NCBI GenBank assembly: GCA_016212925.1
Contig: JACRDF010000046.1
Span: forward strand, 1 to 40,727
Source: Desulfomonile tiedjei
GTDB lineage: Bacteria > Desulfobacterota > Desulfomonilia > Desulfomonilales > Desulfomonilaceae
Direction: 5' to 3'
Length of the DNA stretch: 40,727 nt
In this document: piece by piece, positions 8,492 through 16,885 of the stretch
How positions within the stretch are numbered: the stretch's first letter is position 1
Layout: every line of letters begins with the position of its first letter
Made by a program: the position numbers and the translations under genes
Notes under the pieces: generated by a model
Databases searched by the model: none
Seen by the model: the letters and a program-made list of their open reading frames with translations, nothing else
What the model was told of the DNA's origin: nothing

Positions 8492-9274
8492 ATGGTGAAT
8501 CTGAAAGAATTGCTGGAGAGAAAAAGGCTCAAGCCCGGCAGCGAAGCCATTGACCAAATCGACGCTGAAAACGTCGATCCGGGAACCGCGGACTCTGGAC
8601 CTTCCCAGGAGGCTCCAGTAGCAGAGCAGGCGGCGGAATCCCCCGGGCCTGAGCCGGGAAGCGACATGCCGCCGCAAGAGGAACTCCTGAATACTTACAG
8701 GACCCTCGAGACTCGAATTGCGGCCATGGAGGAACAGGCGGGAGCCTATCGCCGCATGCTGGAACAGACAGGCATGGATGCGCAGATGCTCCGGAAAAAA
8801 GCGGACGATGAGACTTTCCTGCAGTCTCTTCGTTCCCAGTACGACGCTGACCCGCTTTCGGCAATCAACAAGCTCGTGGAGCGGGCCCAGATGGAACTCT
8901 GGCAAATGATGGAGAGGAGGATCGACGGAGCGTTCAAAGACCAGCGCAACTTCAAGATGCTTCTGCAAAAGTTCCTCGATGATCCCAAGAACGAAGGCCT
9001 GAAAAAACATAAGCGCCTTGTGGAACATTTGATCATGGACCGAGGAGTACGGCCGGAAGAGGTCGGGGCCATCATCCGCGACATCGAATCTAACAGCTCG
9101 CAGAAATCCCGCCTCAGGGCGGCCGCGGCCAAGGAAATAAGGAACCAGGCCGCTGTTGAGACCGGTGGCGAAATGGGCGAACCCGTGGACAAGGACAAGG
9201 ACCTGGATCGGGTAATTAAGGACGCAAAGACCCTGGATGACCTTTTCGCGGGTCTGCGCACCATCAAAATCTAA
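8492..9274 (+). CDS. Probable capsid scaffolding protein
   Basis: A 260-residue, highly charged protein. Residues 1-70 are acidic and low-complexity (DQIDAENVDPGTADSGPSQE). A coiled-coil stretch follows (LNTYRTLETRIAAMEEQAGA), then a helical middle, and finally a short C-terminal region ending LDDLFAGLRTIKI. This composition and the place directly before the major capsid gene are typical of phage scaffolding proteins, which template procapsid assembly and are then released; the basic or helical C-terminal tip usually contacts the capsid protein. GGAAGGAGGA lies eight bases before the ATG. I see no protease catalytic motif. The call rests on position and composition. Confidence 0.7.
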   Translation: MVNLKELLERKRLKPGSEAIDQIDAENVDPGTADSGPSQEAPVAEQAAESPGPEPGSDMPPQEELLNTYRTLETRIAAMEEQAGAYRRMLEQTGMDAQMLRKKADDETFLQSLRSQYDADPLSAINKLVERAQMELWQMMERRIDGAFKDQRNFKMLLQKFLDDPKNEGLKKHKRLVEHLIMDRGVRPEEVGAIIRDIESNSSQKSRLRAAAAKEIRNQAAVETGGEMGEPVDKDKDLDRVIKDAKTLDDLFAGLRTIKI

Positions 9275-9347
9275 TTGATATGGGGCGCTTGCCGAGAAGG
9301 CCCGGGCCCTTTGGAATCACAACCAACAAATTAAGGAGACAATTGCA

Positions 9348-10565
9348 ATGGCTGGAAATGTTTCTGACTTTATGAAGCTCTGGACTCAGGGCGACCCTGA
9401 ATCCGAACGCTCCCTTCAGAAAATCCTCCGAGGTGGGCTCGACAAGGTGGTCCAGGAGGAAAGCGACGTTCTGTCCAAGGTTAAGATCGGTGATCCGGTA
9501 GCCGGCCCCGTGGTTCGATGGATGGAGGAATGGGGATATCCGTCGCGAATTACTGCAAGGCTCACCGGCGATACTCTCACCTTTTCCGGACACCTGTTCG
9601 GCCAGCCGGTCAATGCGGAATCGGTAAGGAAAGCCGTTCGCGTGGGCACCATTCTTGAACGGCCGTCGGACGGTGTTCAGGCCAAAGCGGTTTCGGTCGA
9701 TGGTCTGACCGCTTCCGTGACCGCATATGGCAACACCACCCTGAGCGATGACACCGGGCCTGTCTATTGGGATATCATCGCCGAGGTATGGTCCGACTAT
9801 CGGGATGCCTCTGACCCTCGCGCACTCGACAGGATCTTCCGGGAGGTGGGCACTCAGATCCATGCGGAAACCTTCGAGATCCCCAAAACCCGCAAGAACA
9901 CGAAGTACGAGGTGGTCAACGACGAGGTCAATCATCAAGTCAAGGCTCTCATGGCCAAGCTCAGACGCCAGTTGGCTTATGCGGTGCTTCGCTCCAGGCC
10001 TTACCACGATGGTTCGGACTTTGTGTACGGCAATAAGACCGAAGAGCCGACCATGTGCGGCATCTGCACCTGGCCGATAATAACCCAGGCCGAACTCTCC
10101 AATCCGAATGTTTTCGTGAACAAAGCAGGTGCCGCGCTAACAAAGACCGACCTGGACAATCTTGCCCGCCACCTGTGGCTCGACGAGCATGCCAACTACA
10201 ACACAGGCAACTGGTGGATTGTGTGCCATCCGCTCACACATCAGTACATCCATGATTTCGACATTTCATACCGCCGGATGGAGAAAGACGAGAAGGACAT
10301 AGGATTCCACGTTGACACCTTCGACGCGAAGATCGGCAAGCGTTTTCCGATCCTTTCCGACAGGTACATGAGGCCTGATACGCTGATCATGGTGAATTTC
10401 AAAGAAATGGAATACGGGTTCTTTGCCAATGACCAGATCGAACGCAAGGAGATTCCCACTCAGGGCCGTTACCAGCGCTGGCTGATCTCCTTCCAGACCT
10501 ATGGAGTTGTGGCTCGAAACCCCAGAGCCAACATCGGCATGATCTACGGCCTTCCGGCCGACTAA
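9348..10565 (+). CDS. Major capsid protein (HK97-fold, SU10/DUF5309-like)
   Basis: A 405-residue protein with the features of the SU10-like/DUF5309 major head family. It has an N-terminal segment followed by TLTFSGHLFGQPVNAESV, a long spine-helix region (TKYEVVNDEVNHQVKALMAK then LRRQLAYAVLRSR), and a C-terminal part with WWIVCHPLTHQYIHDFDISY and FPILSDRYMRPDTLIMVNF, ending in a strand-rich tail (LISFQTYGVVARNPRANIGM). The subunits form the icosahedral shell around DNA. The ribosome site AAGGAGAC precedes the ATG. It lies 73 nt after the scaffold gene, as expected. There is no obvious N-terminal delta domain, consistent with the separate scaffold. The frame is intact and stops 12 nt before a block of host-type repeats. 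Confidence 0.85.
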   Translation: MAGNVSDFMKLWTQGDPESERSLQKILRGGLDKVVQEESDVLSKVKIGDPVAGPVVRWMEEWGYPSRITARLTGDTLTFSGHLFGQPVNAESVRKAVRVGTILERPSDGVQAKAVSVDGLTASVTAYGNTTLSDDTGPVYWDIIAEVWSDYRDASDPRALDRIFREVGTQIHAETFEIPKTRKNTKYEVVNDEVNHQVKALMAKLRRQLAYAVLRSRPYHDGSDFVYGNKTEEPTMCGICTWPIITQAELSNPNVFVNKAGAALTKTDLDNLARHLWLDEHANYNTGNWWIVCHPLTHQYIHDFDISYRRMEKDEKDIGFHVDTFDAKIGKRFPILSDRYMRPDTLIMVNFKEMEYGFFANDQIERKEIPTQGRYQRWLISFQTYGVVARNPRANIGMIYGLPAD

Positions 10566-10577
10566 CTTTAGGGGGAC

Positions 10578-10695
10578 AATTGCGGGGAGCCCCTTTTTGT
10601 GAATGGTAGGGGCCGGCCTCCGTGCCGGCCCTCAGGGGTGCACCGGCAGGGACGCCGGTGCCTACCAACCCCCCGCACCCCTCTCCAAAAACTTT
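10578..10695 (+). repeat. Composite repeat: GCCGG module inside a palindrome
   Basis: The ends (TGCGGGGAGCCCCTTTTT on the left, CCCCTCTCCAAAAACTTTTT on the right) belong to the palindrome family seen intact at 19372-19409. Between them lies a GGCCGGCCTCCGTGCCGGCC module and a GCACCGGCAGGGACGCCGGT module. Nearly the same composite is at 21536-21646. Confidence 0.75.
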
Positions 10696-10825
10696 TTCGG
10701 AAGTATGCACTTGGCACTACGGACCACAATCATCGCATTTCAGTTGACGGCCTGCGCGAGTATGATAAGAGTTAATCGCTTTCAGCGTTGTCTTCTTGCG
10801 GTTACGTGTCTACCTGTAGAATATT

Positions 10826-10855
10826 TTGACAACGTGCTCGCGATTAAGATATGAT
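10826..10855 (+). promoter_or_regulatory. Sigma-70-type promoter for the Ntn-hydrolase-like gene
   Basis: TTGACA at 10826-10831 and TATGAT at 10850-10855 with an 18-nt spacer form a near-consensus pair. It lies 41 nt before the ATG at 10897. It implies that the cargo gene is transcribed independently of the capsid genes. Confidence 0.65.
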
Positions 10856-10896
10856 TACATGTTTCCTATAACCAATCATCCTCGACAGGTTTTCCG

Positions 10897-12228
10897 ATGA
10901 CCGCGGAAATAGTCATCATGAATAATCAGGCCGTTGCCCTTGCGGCGGATAGTGCCGTCACGATGAGGGACCAGGAAAGTCACAAGATCTTCCCCTCTGC
11001 CAACAAGATTTTCAGTCTGTCTAAATACCATCCGGTTGGGATAATGGTCTATGGCAGTGCTTCTTTCATGGGTATCCCATGGGAGACGATAATCAAAATG
11101 TACCGGTCACAATTGGGCACTCAACATTTCCCTTCACTCCGTATATATGCTGATAGGTTTCTTTCTTTCCTGGGGACGGCATCGACAATCTCTAGCGAGG
11201 CACATCAAGAACAGTATGTGGCTGCATCCCTTTCGGCATTGTTCTCTTTCCTGTCAAAAGAGGTAATCAAAGCAGCCAATGACAAAATGTGCGCTGGTGT
11301 TCGATTGACGGAAACAGGCATCAAGAGAATAGCCTCTCAAGCGATTAAACAGCACTATGAGTTCTGGTTGAAGGGACCATTACTGGAGAATCTTCCCTCA
11401 GATTACAAACGTGATCTCAAGAGGAAATACATCGGAATTATAGAGAAGTACAAAAAGGAAGCTTTCGAGAAACTGCCCCTGTCCCAGAAGACATCACGAA
11501 CTATTAACAATATTGCACTTGAATACTTTAGCAGATCTCCGCTGGCACATACGGGAATCTCTGGTTTGGTGGTTGCGGGGTTCGGCACAGATGATGCGTT
11601 CCCTTCCCTGGTTTCTTTCTCGATTGATGGTATTGCAGCCAACGTATTGCGATATGTGCGCGATAGCGAAATGGAGCTGGGGCTTGGGACGGGAGCATCA
11701 ATCGCGCCTTTTGCGCAAAGTGAAATGGTGGTTCGATTTATGGACGGCGTTGACCCTTTATATGAGCGAACCACAAAAGGACTTATTGCCAATATCCTGC
11801 ACCAGTATCCCCAGGTCATTATTGACAACATCCCCAACTTGACGCATGCTCAAAAGAAGGGGCTAAAGGCAAAATTGGCGGATGAAGCCCAGAAGCAATT
11901 TGAAGGCATTGAGAAAATGTTGGCTGAGTTTAAAAAGGAAGAGTTTTCGAGCCGCGTACTTAAGGTCGTAACTATGCTTCCCAAAGACGCGCTAGCGTTG
12001 ATGGCAGAATCTTTGGTTAGCCTAACTTCATTCAAGCGGAAAATGTCTATGGAGGCGGAAACCGTAGGGGAACCTATTGACGTAGCCGTCATCTCAAAAG
12101 GCGATGGTTTTGTTTGGATAAAACGGAAGCGCTATTTCCCCGCTGAGTTGAATCAACAGTTCTTCAGAAATTACTTTAGGAGAATAGATGATGACAAAAA
12201 TAACAAAGGGAGAAAGAAAAAAGTTTAG
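10897..12228 (+). CDS. Oversized proteasome-beta-like (Ntn-hydrolase) candidate
   Basis: A 443-residue protein of unassigned function. It begins M-T, so methionine aminopeptidase should expose Thr2. Counting that Thr as 1, AVALAADSAVT places Asp at 17, matching Thr1/Asp17 of proteasome beta subunits and HslV; a KIFSL segment (Lys 36 in this count) could supply the Lys33 equivalent. Further on, YHPVGIMVYGSASF resembles the family's VIAGFAG strand, SGLVVAGFG resembles the second sheet, and LGLGTGASIAPFAQS resembles the GSG loop. Proteasome-type subunits are about 170-240 residues; here a long helical insertion (about residues 80-210) and a C-terminal extension double the size. It has its own promoter, lower GC than the neighbours and a 41-nt overlap with the next gene. 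Threonine peptidase or amidase activity is inference. Confidence 0.6.
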   Translation: MTAEIVIMNNQAVALAADSAVTMRDQESHKIFPSANKIFSLSKYHPVGIMVYGSASFMGIPWETIIKMYRSQLGTQHFPSLRIYADRFLSFLGTASTISSEAHQEQYVAASLSALFSFLSKEVIKAANDKMCAGVRLTETGIKRIASQAIKQHYEFWLKGPLLENLPSDYKRDLKRKYIGIIEKYKKEAFEKLPLSQKTSRTINNIALEYFSRSPLAHTGISGLVVAGFGTDDAFPSLVSFSIDGIAANVLRYVRDSEMELGLGTGASIAPFAQSEMVVRFMDGVDPLYERTTKGLIANILHQYPQVIIDNIPNLTHAQKKGLKAKLADEAQKQFEGIEKMLAEFKKEEFSSRVLKVVTMLPKDALALMAESLVSLTSFKRKMSMEAETVGEPIDVAVISKGDGFVWIKRKRYFPAELNQQFFRNYFRRIDDDKNNKGRKKKV

Positions 12229-12376
12229 AACCCTCGATGAATTCGAGAAAGAGTACTTTCCTAATCTGCATGAGCGAAAAATCCTTGAGGCGGAAAGGGA
12301 GGAACCTACTCTTTTCGTTCAGCGATTGGTTGCCCCTCTTTTCGATAACATCAAGCGAGAATTGACAAAGAGATAG
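12188..12376 (+). CDS. Small charged partner of the Ntn-hydrolase-like protein
   Basis: A 62-residue protein (or 61 from the second ATG at 12191) overlapping the end of the preceding gene by 41 nt in another frame, so translation is probably coupled. AGGAGA at 12178-12183 serves both ATGs. The sequence is charged and helical (TLDEFEKEYFPNLHERKILE, then a hydrophobic FVQRLVAPLFDNIKRELTKR tail). There is no signal peptide and the family is not recognised. The tight overlap suggests that it works with the upstream protein, for instance as an adaptor or inhibitor; that role is inference. Confidence 0.6.
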   Translation: MMTKITKGERKKFRTLDEFEKEYFPNLHERKILEAEREEPTLFVQRLVAPLFDNIKRELTKR

Positions 12377-12449
12377 ACGCACCAGCGAAACGCGGGGACG
12401 ATTGGCGATTTTTTTCTTTTGCGTTTGGTTCTTCTCTCCATTACAACCA

Positions 12450-12602
12450 CTATTCTTCTTCGAACCTTTTTAGCTCTTCAGGGTCAACCTGCATAAATGC
12501 CCTGATCACATTCTCTGGATCATGTTCATAGCAAGAGAGGGGTTTGAGACGCTCTTTTCGGCCGTTCTTTTTCTTGGGGCTTACTATTGGCCTGCCAGGG
12601 AC
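12450..12602 (-). pseudogene. C-terminal remnant of a small basic/acidic protein
   Basis: Reading the minus strand, the last 50 or so codons form a coherent tail: GRPIVSPKKKNGRKERLKPL, then a Tyr-Glu-His-Asp-Pro core, and an acidic end VDPEELKRFEEE. Beyond about 12602 the frame becomes the antisense of the neighbouring plus-strand gene. No start with a ribosome site is visible. It looks like the 3' end of a short gene whose front was removed at a junction near 12595-12605. The family is not recognised. Confidence 0.4.
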
Positions 12603-12974
12603 CCCAATTTGCCTGCGTTCCCTGAACGAGACTTCTATACCGACGTGGCCGACGAGATCTCCTATCGTTTTGGTCTGGGGCCGGCTTTCAACGAGTGGCT
12701 CAGAAAAGAAGGCCCAAAGCTGGGCGCGGAGAAAATGATCGATCTGGCCAAACAGTTTGCGGAGCATCTCCAACAGGGGTCTACCAAAGGCCATGCCGAT
12801 GGAGGGTCTGGTGGCCCAATGCCACCTTCACCCGGGCAACAGGAGGCCGGCCCTCTTGAAATCAATGTTCGCGGACAGAAGTTCAAAATTCCCGATTTTG
12901 TGGTCCAGGGCGAACTGCGACTTAACTGGGGCCAGATTCCTAGCGATTTCAACAAATGGCTCCGTAACCGTTAA
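12522..12974 (+). pseudogene. 5'-truncated hypothetical gene
   Basis: The frame is open from 12522. The convincing protein starts only at about 12600 (DPNLPAFPERDFYTDVADEI, then RFGLGPAFNEWLRKEGPKLG, a helix AEKMIDLAKQFAEHL, a Gly/Pro/Ser linker, and a compact end LEINVRGQKFKIPDFVVQGE with a closing LNWGQIPSDFNKWLRNR). The first 26 codons are the antisense of a remnant on the other strand, and there is no ribosome site before the ATG. I infer that the original start was lost at the junction, although translation from 12522 would give 150 residues. The family is not recognised. The linker and the double NxWLR motif are the only distinctive features. Confidence 0.45.
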
Positions 12975-13317
12975 CTGGCAGACAAAAAAGTGAGGCCCCC
13001 TGTGGAGATTGGGTTACGGCCGACTCGGAAGAGTTGCGCCTTATACCAGTTCGCTATTATTGTCGTAACACACTAGATGTGAGCTGTCATTGCGAAGAGC
13101 GACGTCTCGCGTTCGGCGGGAAAGCATTTTCTCCCCGCCGAGATCGGTTCGGGCTGACGTCCTGGCAATGCTGGTGTAACGCCCCGAGTAACTGAGGAGT
13201 TGGCTTTCCCCGATGGAAGTGCTGGCCATAGGCATGGTCATCTGATACAAAACAACAATCCGGCGGCGGGGGCACCGCTGTGGAGCCAGTTCCATGTAAT
13301 GGAAAGGAGTGGCTTCG
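12975..13317. other. Intergenic, 343 nt, nothing identified
   Basis: No coding frame, tRNA or strong promoter was seen. A TGTCATTGCGAAGAGCGAC segment at about 13084 is a commonly dispersed chromosomal repeat type in proteobacteria. Confidence 0.4.
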
Positions 13318-14064
13318 ATGAGACGAAATTTGTGGTTTCTTACATGCCTGATTGGGTTAGCATGGTATGTCCTCTCCGTTCCCTGTATGGCTCATGATGT
13401 CTACTACAACGAAGCCATTCAGGAGTTTGGACAGATGCTCCAACACGGCAGGTTTGCAGACGCATTGCCGGTTGCCTGCCGTCTCCTGGAAATGGCAGAG
13501 AAGGACTCCCAAGGAGATAGGCTAAACATGGGTACCGCCTTGTCGGCACTGGCTGGCGTGTACACCATGCTTGAGAGGTATAAAGAGGCAAAGCCCCTTC
13601 TTGAAAGGGCATTGCCAATTTTGGAACAAGAAGTCGGAAGACAACACTACTTATTCGCCACCATGCTGGAAGCGCTGGCAGGTGCTCAGGCCAAGACCTC
13701 TCGGTTTGACGAAGCCGAGGCGTCGTTCCGAGAGGTTATTCGCATCCGGGAGGGCCTTTTCGGCGCTGATGACGACTCTGTCGGAATTGCTTATTACAAT
13801 CTGGGCGTTGCTCTTATTAAGGCGCGCAAGTATGAACAAGCCCGTGAACCATTGACAAGGGCCTTGGAAATCAAGGAAAAGGCGCTGGGGCCTGACCACC
13901 CCAAACTCGAGGAACCGCTCGACGCCTTGGCACAGGCCTGCTGGATGACCGACGACACTGAAAAAGCAATCGAATACGAAGACCGATCGAGAAAGCTAAG
14001 GGCAAAGTCAGCCGCAAAAGCGCAGGAATCAGCCGGATCTGAACCTGAATCCGCTCCCAGGTAG
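13318..14064 (+). CDS. Exported TPR-repeat protein (kinesin light chain-like)
   Basis: A 248-residue protein with a Sec signal peptide (residues 1-26: MRRN, hydrophobic core, then CMAHD around the likely cleavage site). Three to four tetratricopeptide repeats of the 42-residue kinesin-light-chain type follow, roughly residues 60-215 (ALSALAGVYTMLERYKEAKP; MLEALAGAQAKTSRFDEAEA; AYYNLGVALIKARKYEQARE). The tail is Ala/Lys/Glu-rich. Such repeats are protein-binding scaffolds; here the location would be periplasm or cell surface. The ATG at 13318 is preferred over a GTG at 13309 because AAGGAG occupies 13304-13309, overlapping that GTG. A 9-bp hairpin (14102-14138) follows the gene without a T-tract. 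It is a cargo gene in the phage block; its partner is unknown. Confidence 0.8.
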   Translation: MRRNLWFLTCLIGLAWYVLSVPCMAHDVYYNEAIQEFGQMLQHGRFADALPVACRLLEMAEKDSQGDRLNMGTALSALAGVYTMLERYKEAKPLLERALPILEQEVGRQHYLFATMLEALAGAQAKTSRFDEAEASFREVIRIREGLFGADDDSVGIAYYNLGVALIKARKYEQAREPLTRALEIKEKALGPDHPKLEEPLDALAQACWMTDDTEKAIEYEDRSRKLRAKSAAKAQESAGSEPESAPR

Positions 14065-14243
14065 TTCATTCTCCGAAGAGGAAAAACCGCGTCAAGGCTA
14101 TCAAGTTGGCGTCGCTGGTGAAATAAGATGCCAACTTGCTTCCCCTGCCAGCCACGTCTTTCCTTGACACCAGAGTTCTCCGTGGACAAGGATACAGGTA
14201 GAATTATTTCTTACTGTTGTTAGCGGTTCCGAAGGAGGAAATT

Positions 14244-14930
14244 GTGAAAAGGTCTGCGCTCCTTATTCTGACGGCCTTTTGTTGCGTTCTTTTTTTCGTT
14301 CAGATCTGCTTCTCCGCGGATAAAGGCTCGCTGCAACCGATTGGTCCAGAGGCTATCTGGACGGAGGCCGACAAGAATATCAAATCAGTCTTCAAGGAAT
14401 GCGGCTCAAAGAAGGCGTCGGACTTCGGCGAGTGCTTTGTCTCGTTCATGCAAAAGCATGGAGCGTCGCCGCAGGCCGTGGGATTTGCCAGACTTACCGA
14501 CAACACTGGCTACCTCCGGGCTTTTCGTGAAGCCGGCCCGGTGGACATCGCTTATGTAGCGTATCCGTTCAGGGCCAATACCAACTACGGTTACCTGCTC
14601 GTGAACGGCGATCCGCCAATGGTGGATGTTGACAGCCTGAAGCTGCCGAAAGAGCAACTGGTAAAAGACCCGGCCTATACAAAGCTGGTCCAGCGATTTC
14701 CCAATGCCGAGATGTGGCCTGAGGACCGCTTTAGCACTGAGGCGCCGGTTGTGGAACCACTTCCGGGCGGTGGGCAGCGCTTCGTGGTGGAATACCGACT
14801 TACCGACCTTTGCCGTGCGTGCAAGGAACTGGGAAAGGCGAAATTCGGATTCGATTTTGATGCCAACGGCAAGTTTTTGGGCATTAAGTTGATGGGTTTG
14901 GAAGAGATCAGGACCGCGCTAAAAGATTAA
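14244..14930 (+). CDS. Exported hypothetical protein
   Basis: A 228-residue protein with a clear signal peptide (KRSALLILTAFCCVLFFVQ, cleaved after about CFSA). The mature part has six cysteines, including a CRAC pair near 197-200, a central YLLVNGDPPMVDVDSLKLP segment and a strand-rich C-terminus (FGFDFDANGKFLGIKLMGLE). I chose the GTG at 14244 because AAGGAGG lies at 14234-14240; the longer TTG frame has no such site. The family is not recognised. By its signal and cysteines it is probably periplasmic. It is the second of three exported proteins in a row (13318, 14244, 15260), each with its own spacer. Confidence 0.7.
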   Translation: MKRSALLILTAFCCVLFFVQICFSADKGSLQPIGPEAIWTEADKNIKSVFKECGSKKASDFGECFVSFMQKHGASPQAVGFARLTDNTGYLRAFREAGPVDIAYVAYPFRANTNYGYLLVNGDPPMVDVDSLKLPKEQLVKDPAYTKLVQRFPNAEMWPEDRFSTEAPVVEPLPGGGQRFVVEYRLTDLCRACKELGKAKFGFDFDANGKFLGIKLMGLEEIRTALKD

Positions 14931-14967
14931 AGCAGGGGGCCAACACCTGCGAATTTCTGGAAGAGTT

Positions 14968-15187
14968 TCCGGGGAGGCCCTTTTTGCATCCGTCGTCCCG
15001 GCGAAAGCCGGGACCTTGTAGGCACCGGCCTCCGTGCCGGTGCACATTTTGGCCGGCAGGGACGCCGGCCCTACGATTCCGGACCCTGCCCCGGACACCG
15101 ATCCGGGGTTCGCAAGAATGACGTTCCCCGGACCCCACCGCAAAAACTCCCATGATCTTGGCCCGTTGTCGCTCTCAGCGACAACGG
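14968..15187 (+). repeat. Palindrome with about 136 nt of other repeats inserted
   Basis: The left end TCCGGGGAGGCCCTTTTTG (14968-14986) and the right end (CCCCGGACCCC...CAAAAACTCCCATGAT, from about 15125) match the flanks of the uninterrupted palindrome at 19372-19436. Both are followed by the same small hairpin (15163-15187 here, 19439-19465 there). Between them sit GTCCCGGCGAAAGCCGGGAC, a GCCGG module pair and a GATCCGGGG module. Positions 14986-15080 differ from 36945-37039 at only one base by eye. Confidence 0.8.
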
Positions 15188-15259
15188 TCGGGGGTCGGTA
15201 AGTCCGAAATCTCCTTCAGGCAGAGGGATTTTGAAACCGCTTTCAGCAGAGAGGGAATC

Positions 15260-15760
15260 ATGAAACGTTTTTTCGCCACAACGCTAATCTTCCTGTGGGC
15301 CTTTGCCGTAATCGGTTTGGCGCCCTGCTTGGCTCAGAACCAAAATCTTGGTCCGCAAGATAAGGAAATTCAGGACATGGGCCGTTCGTTTGGGATGGAC
15401 CCCGCTCTGTGTGAGGGACTTCAAAACCAAATAGATAAGGTGGTCAATATCGCCCACTCGGCAGCTAGTGAGGATGAGAAGGTATCCCAGCTTACGGAAG
15501 CTCTGGCCGAATCCCTAAAAAACATGCGGGAATCAGGCACGAAAGACCCCGAGGTGGACCGCATCGTCAAACAGTATCTGACCATCATCGAGGGACTGCT
15601 GGCCACGGCGCGAGACTCTTGGCGGGCCGGCGACAAACAAATTCCGGCCGATGCAAAGAACGAGATGGAAAAGCTGAAGATAATGACCGGGACCTATTTG
15701 AGCATGATGAGAATAATGTGTCCGAAGCTCAAGTTGCCGGATGTGATGACAAATAAGTAA
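15260..15760 (+). CDS. Exported small helical hypothetical protein
   Basis: A 166-residue protein with a typical signal peptide (MKRFFATTLIFLWAFAVIGL, cleavage near CLAQ). The mature part is almost wholly helical and charged (KVVNIAHSAASEDEKVSQLT; VDRIVKQYLTIIEGLLATAR) and has two cysteines (CEGL and MCPKL) that could form a disulphide. The ATG at 15260 has GAGAGGG just upstream; the frame is open further 5' but without signal-peptide logic. No family is recognised. It follows the two other exported cargo proteins, and all three lie between the capsid gene and the next promoter. Confidence 0.7.
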   Translation: MKRFFATTLIFLWAFAVIGLAPCLAQNQNLGPQDKEIQDMGRSFGMDPALCEGLQNQIDKVVNIAHSAASEDEKVSQLTEALAESLKNMRESGTKDPEVDRIVKQYLTIIEGLLATARDSWRAGDKQIPADAKNEMEKLKIMTGTYLSMMRIMCPKLKLPDVMTNK

Positions 15761-16084
15761 TAGCCTGAATCCAAAGAACCTGTGAGCACGGACGCGGATA
15801 TCTTATACCGGTTGTCAAAAGTAATGCTCGTTTGGCCACTAAACGATCAGTCTGGTGTTCGGGCTCTATCGACGGGGCCTACTTTGCCAGAGCGTCATGA
15901 CGCGCGTGGTTCCCGCGAAAGCCGGAACCCGGGAAATCCCGGGAGACGCGGGACGGGATTCCTGCTTCCGCAGGAATGACGATGTCGGGCCGCCTCGAAT
16001 CGGACAAAATTTTTGGCACCGAGTATGACATCAACTGCATGACCGCCCATTGGTATGAGTCCGAAGAAACCGAGTTACGCAAGA
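15761..16084. other. Intergenic, with GTCATTCCTGC-type repeat
   Basis: A palindromic block at 15907-15980 (TTCCCGCGAAAGCCGGAA to ATTCCTGCTTCCGCAGGAAT) is an inverted copy of the one at 21784-21860. Nothing else was recognised. Confidence 0.6.
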
Positions 16085-16870
16085 ATGCCCGAGAAATCCA
16101 ATAACGATAGCCAACTCCGTGATATTCTGTCTCACTTTGACCAAAGCGCAAAGGCGTGGAATGATCTTTACACGCTCCCCACTTCTGCAAACGATGTAGT
16201 GCTTCAAAATCGCTTGGCCTTCGCTCTGGAGCTACTGTCCAATCACCTTCCCACCGATTCCACGGTGCTCGATGTAGGTTGCGGACCTGGAATTGACGCA
16301 ATTGGGCTGGCCCGTAGGGGATACAAAGTGAAATGTGTCGACATATCTCCTCAAATGGTAGGACTCTCCAAACGAAACTTTGCCGATTGTGGCCTGATCT
16401 ATAGCGATCGCGATTTTGTTGTCGGCGATTTTATGCAAGCGGATTTCGGCACGGGGCCATTTGACGGCATTTTAGCCTTGGGATTTCTGGAGTATCAGAC
16501 CGACGAACTCGCTGTGATCAGGCGTTTTCGGGAGCTGTTGAGGCCGGGCGGGGTATTGATCGTTTCCGGGCCTATCAAACGGTCTCTAAGCACTCTGTTC
16601 GGTGCCACAGTATTCATTCGGGGACAACGCGGCGGCAAAAGCCTCACGGTCAATCGCTACAGTGTTGGTCGTATGACACAGCTTCTCGCTGCATCCGGTT
16701 TTCAGGTCAAGGACTTCGTGAGACACGGTTTTGCGAACTTCCCGCTTGTAGAAAAGAATTTTGGGCTCAAAGGCGGGCTTTGGTTGCAGGGATTCCTAAC
16801 CAAAGTGTCGCGATTCCTGCCGATAAAAACCTTCTGCAACGACATCGTAGTCGCCGCCACCAGGATTTAG
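16085..16870 (+). CDS. Class I SAM-dependent methyltransferase
   Basis: A 261-residue UbiG/Methyltransf_11-like enzyme that would transfer a methyl group from S-adenosylmethionine. Motif I is VLDVGCGPGIDAIG (residues 61-74). The acidic ribose-binding residue is in VKCVDISPQMV. Motif II is in the VVGDFMQADF/GPFDGILALGFLE region and motif III in LRPGGVLIVSGP. The substrate cannot be read off; pairing with the deacetylase 15 nt downstream suggests a sugar or lipid-linked substrate. An ATG at 16055 is an alternative start; neither has a strong ribosome site, so the start is uncertain. It is cytoplasmic. As cargo within the phage block it could modify a cell-surface glycan or a small molecule. Confidence 0.8.
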   Translation: MPEKSNNDSQLRDILSHFDQSAKAWNDLYTLPTSANDVVLQNRLAFALELLSNHLPTDSTVLDVGCGPGIDAIGLARRGYKVKCVDISPQMVGLSKRNFADCGLIYSDRDFVVGDFMQADFGTGPFDGILALGFLEYQTDELAVIRRFRELLRPGGVLIVSGPIKRSLSTLFGATVFIRGQRGGKSLTVNRYSVGRMTQLLAASGFQVKDFVRHGFANFPLVEKNFGLKGGLWLQGFLTKVSRFLPIKTFCNDIVVAATRI

Positions 16871-16885
16871 GATGGAAGGTTATTC

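Noticed and set aside
12450-12794. Full-length 114-residue minus-strand gene
   Set aside because: Only the last 50 residues look coding; the first 64 are the antisense of the plus-strand gene and there is no ribosome site at 12794.
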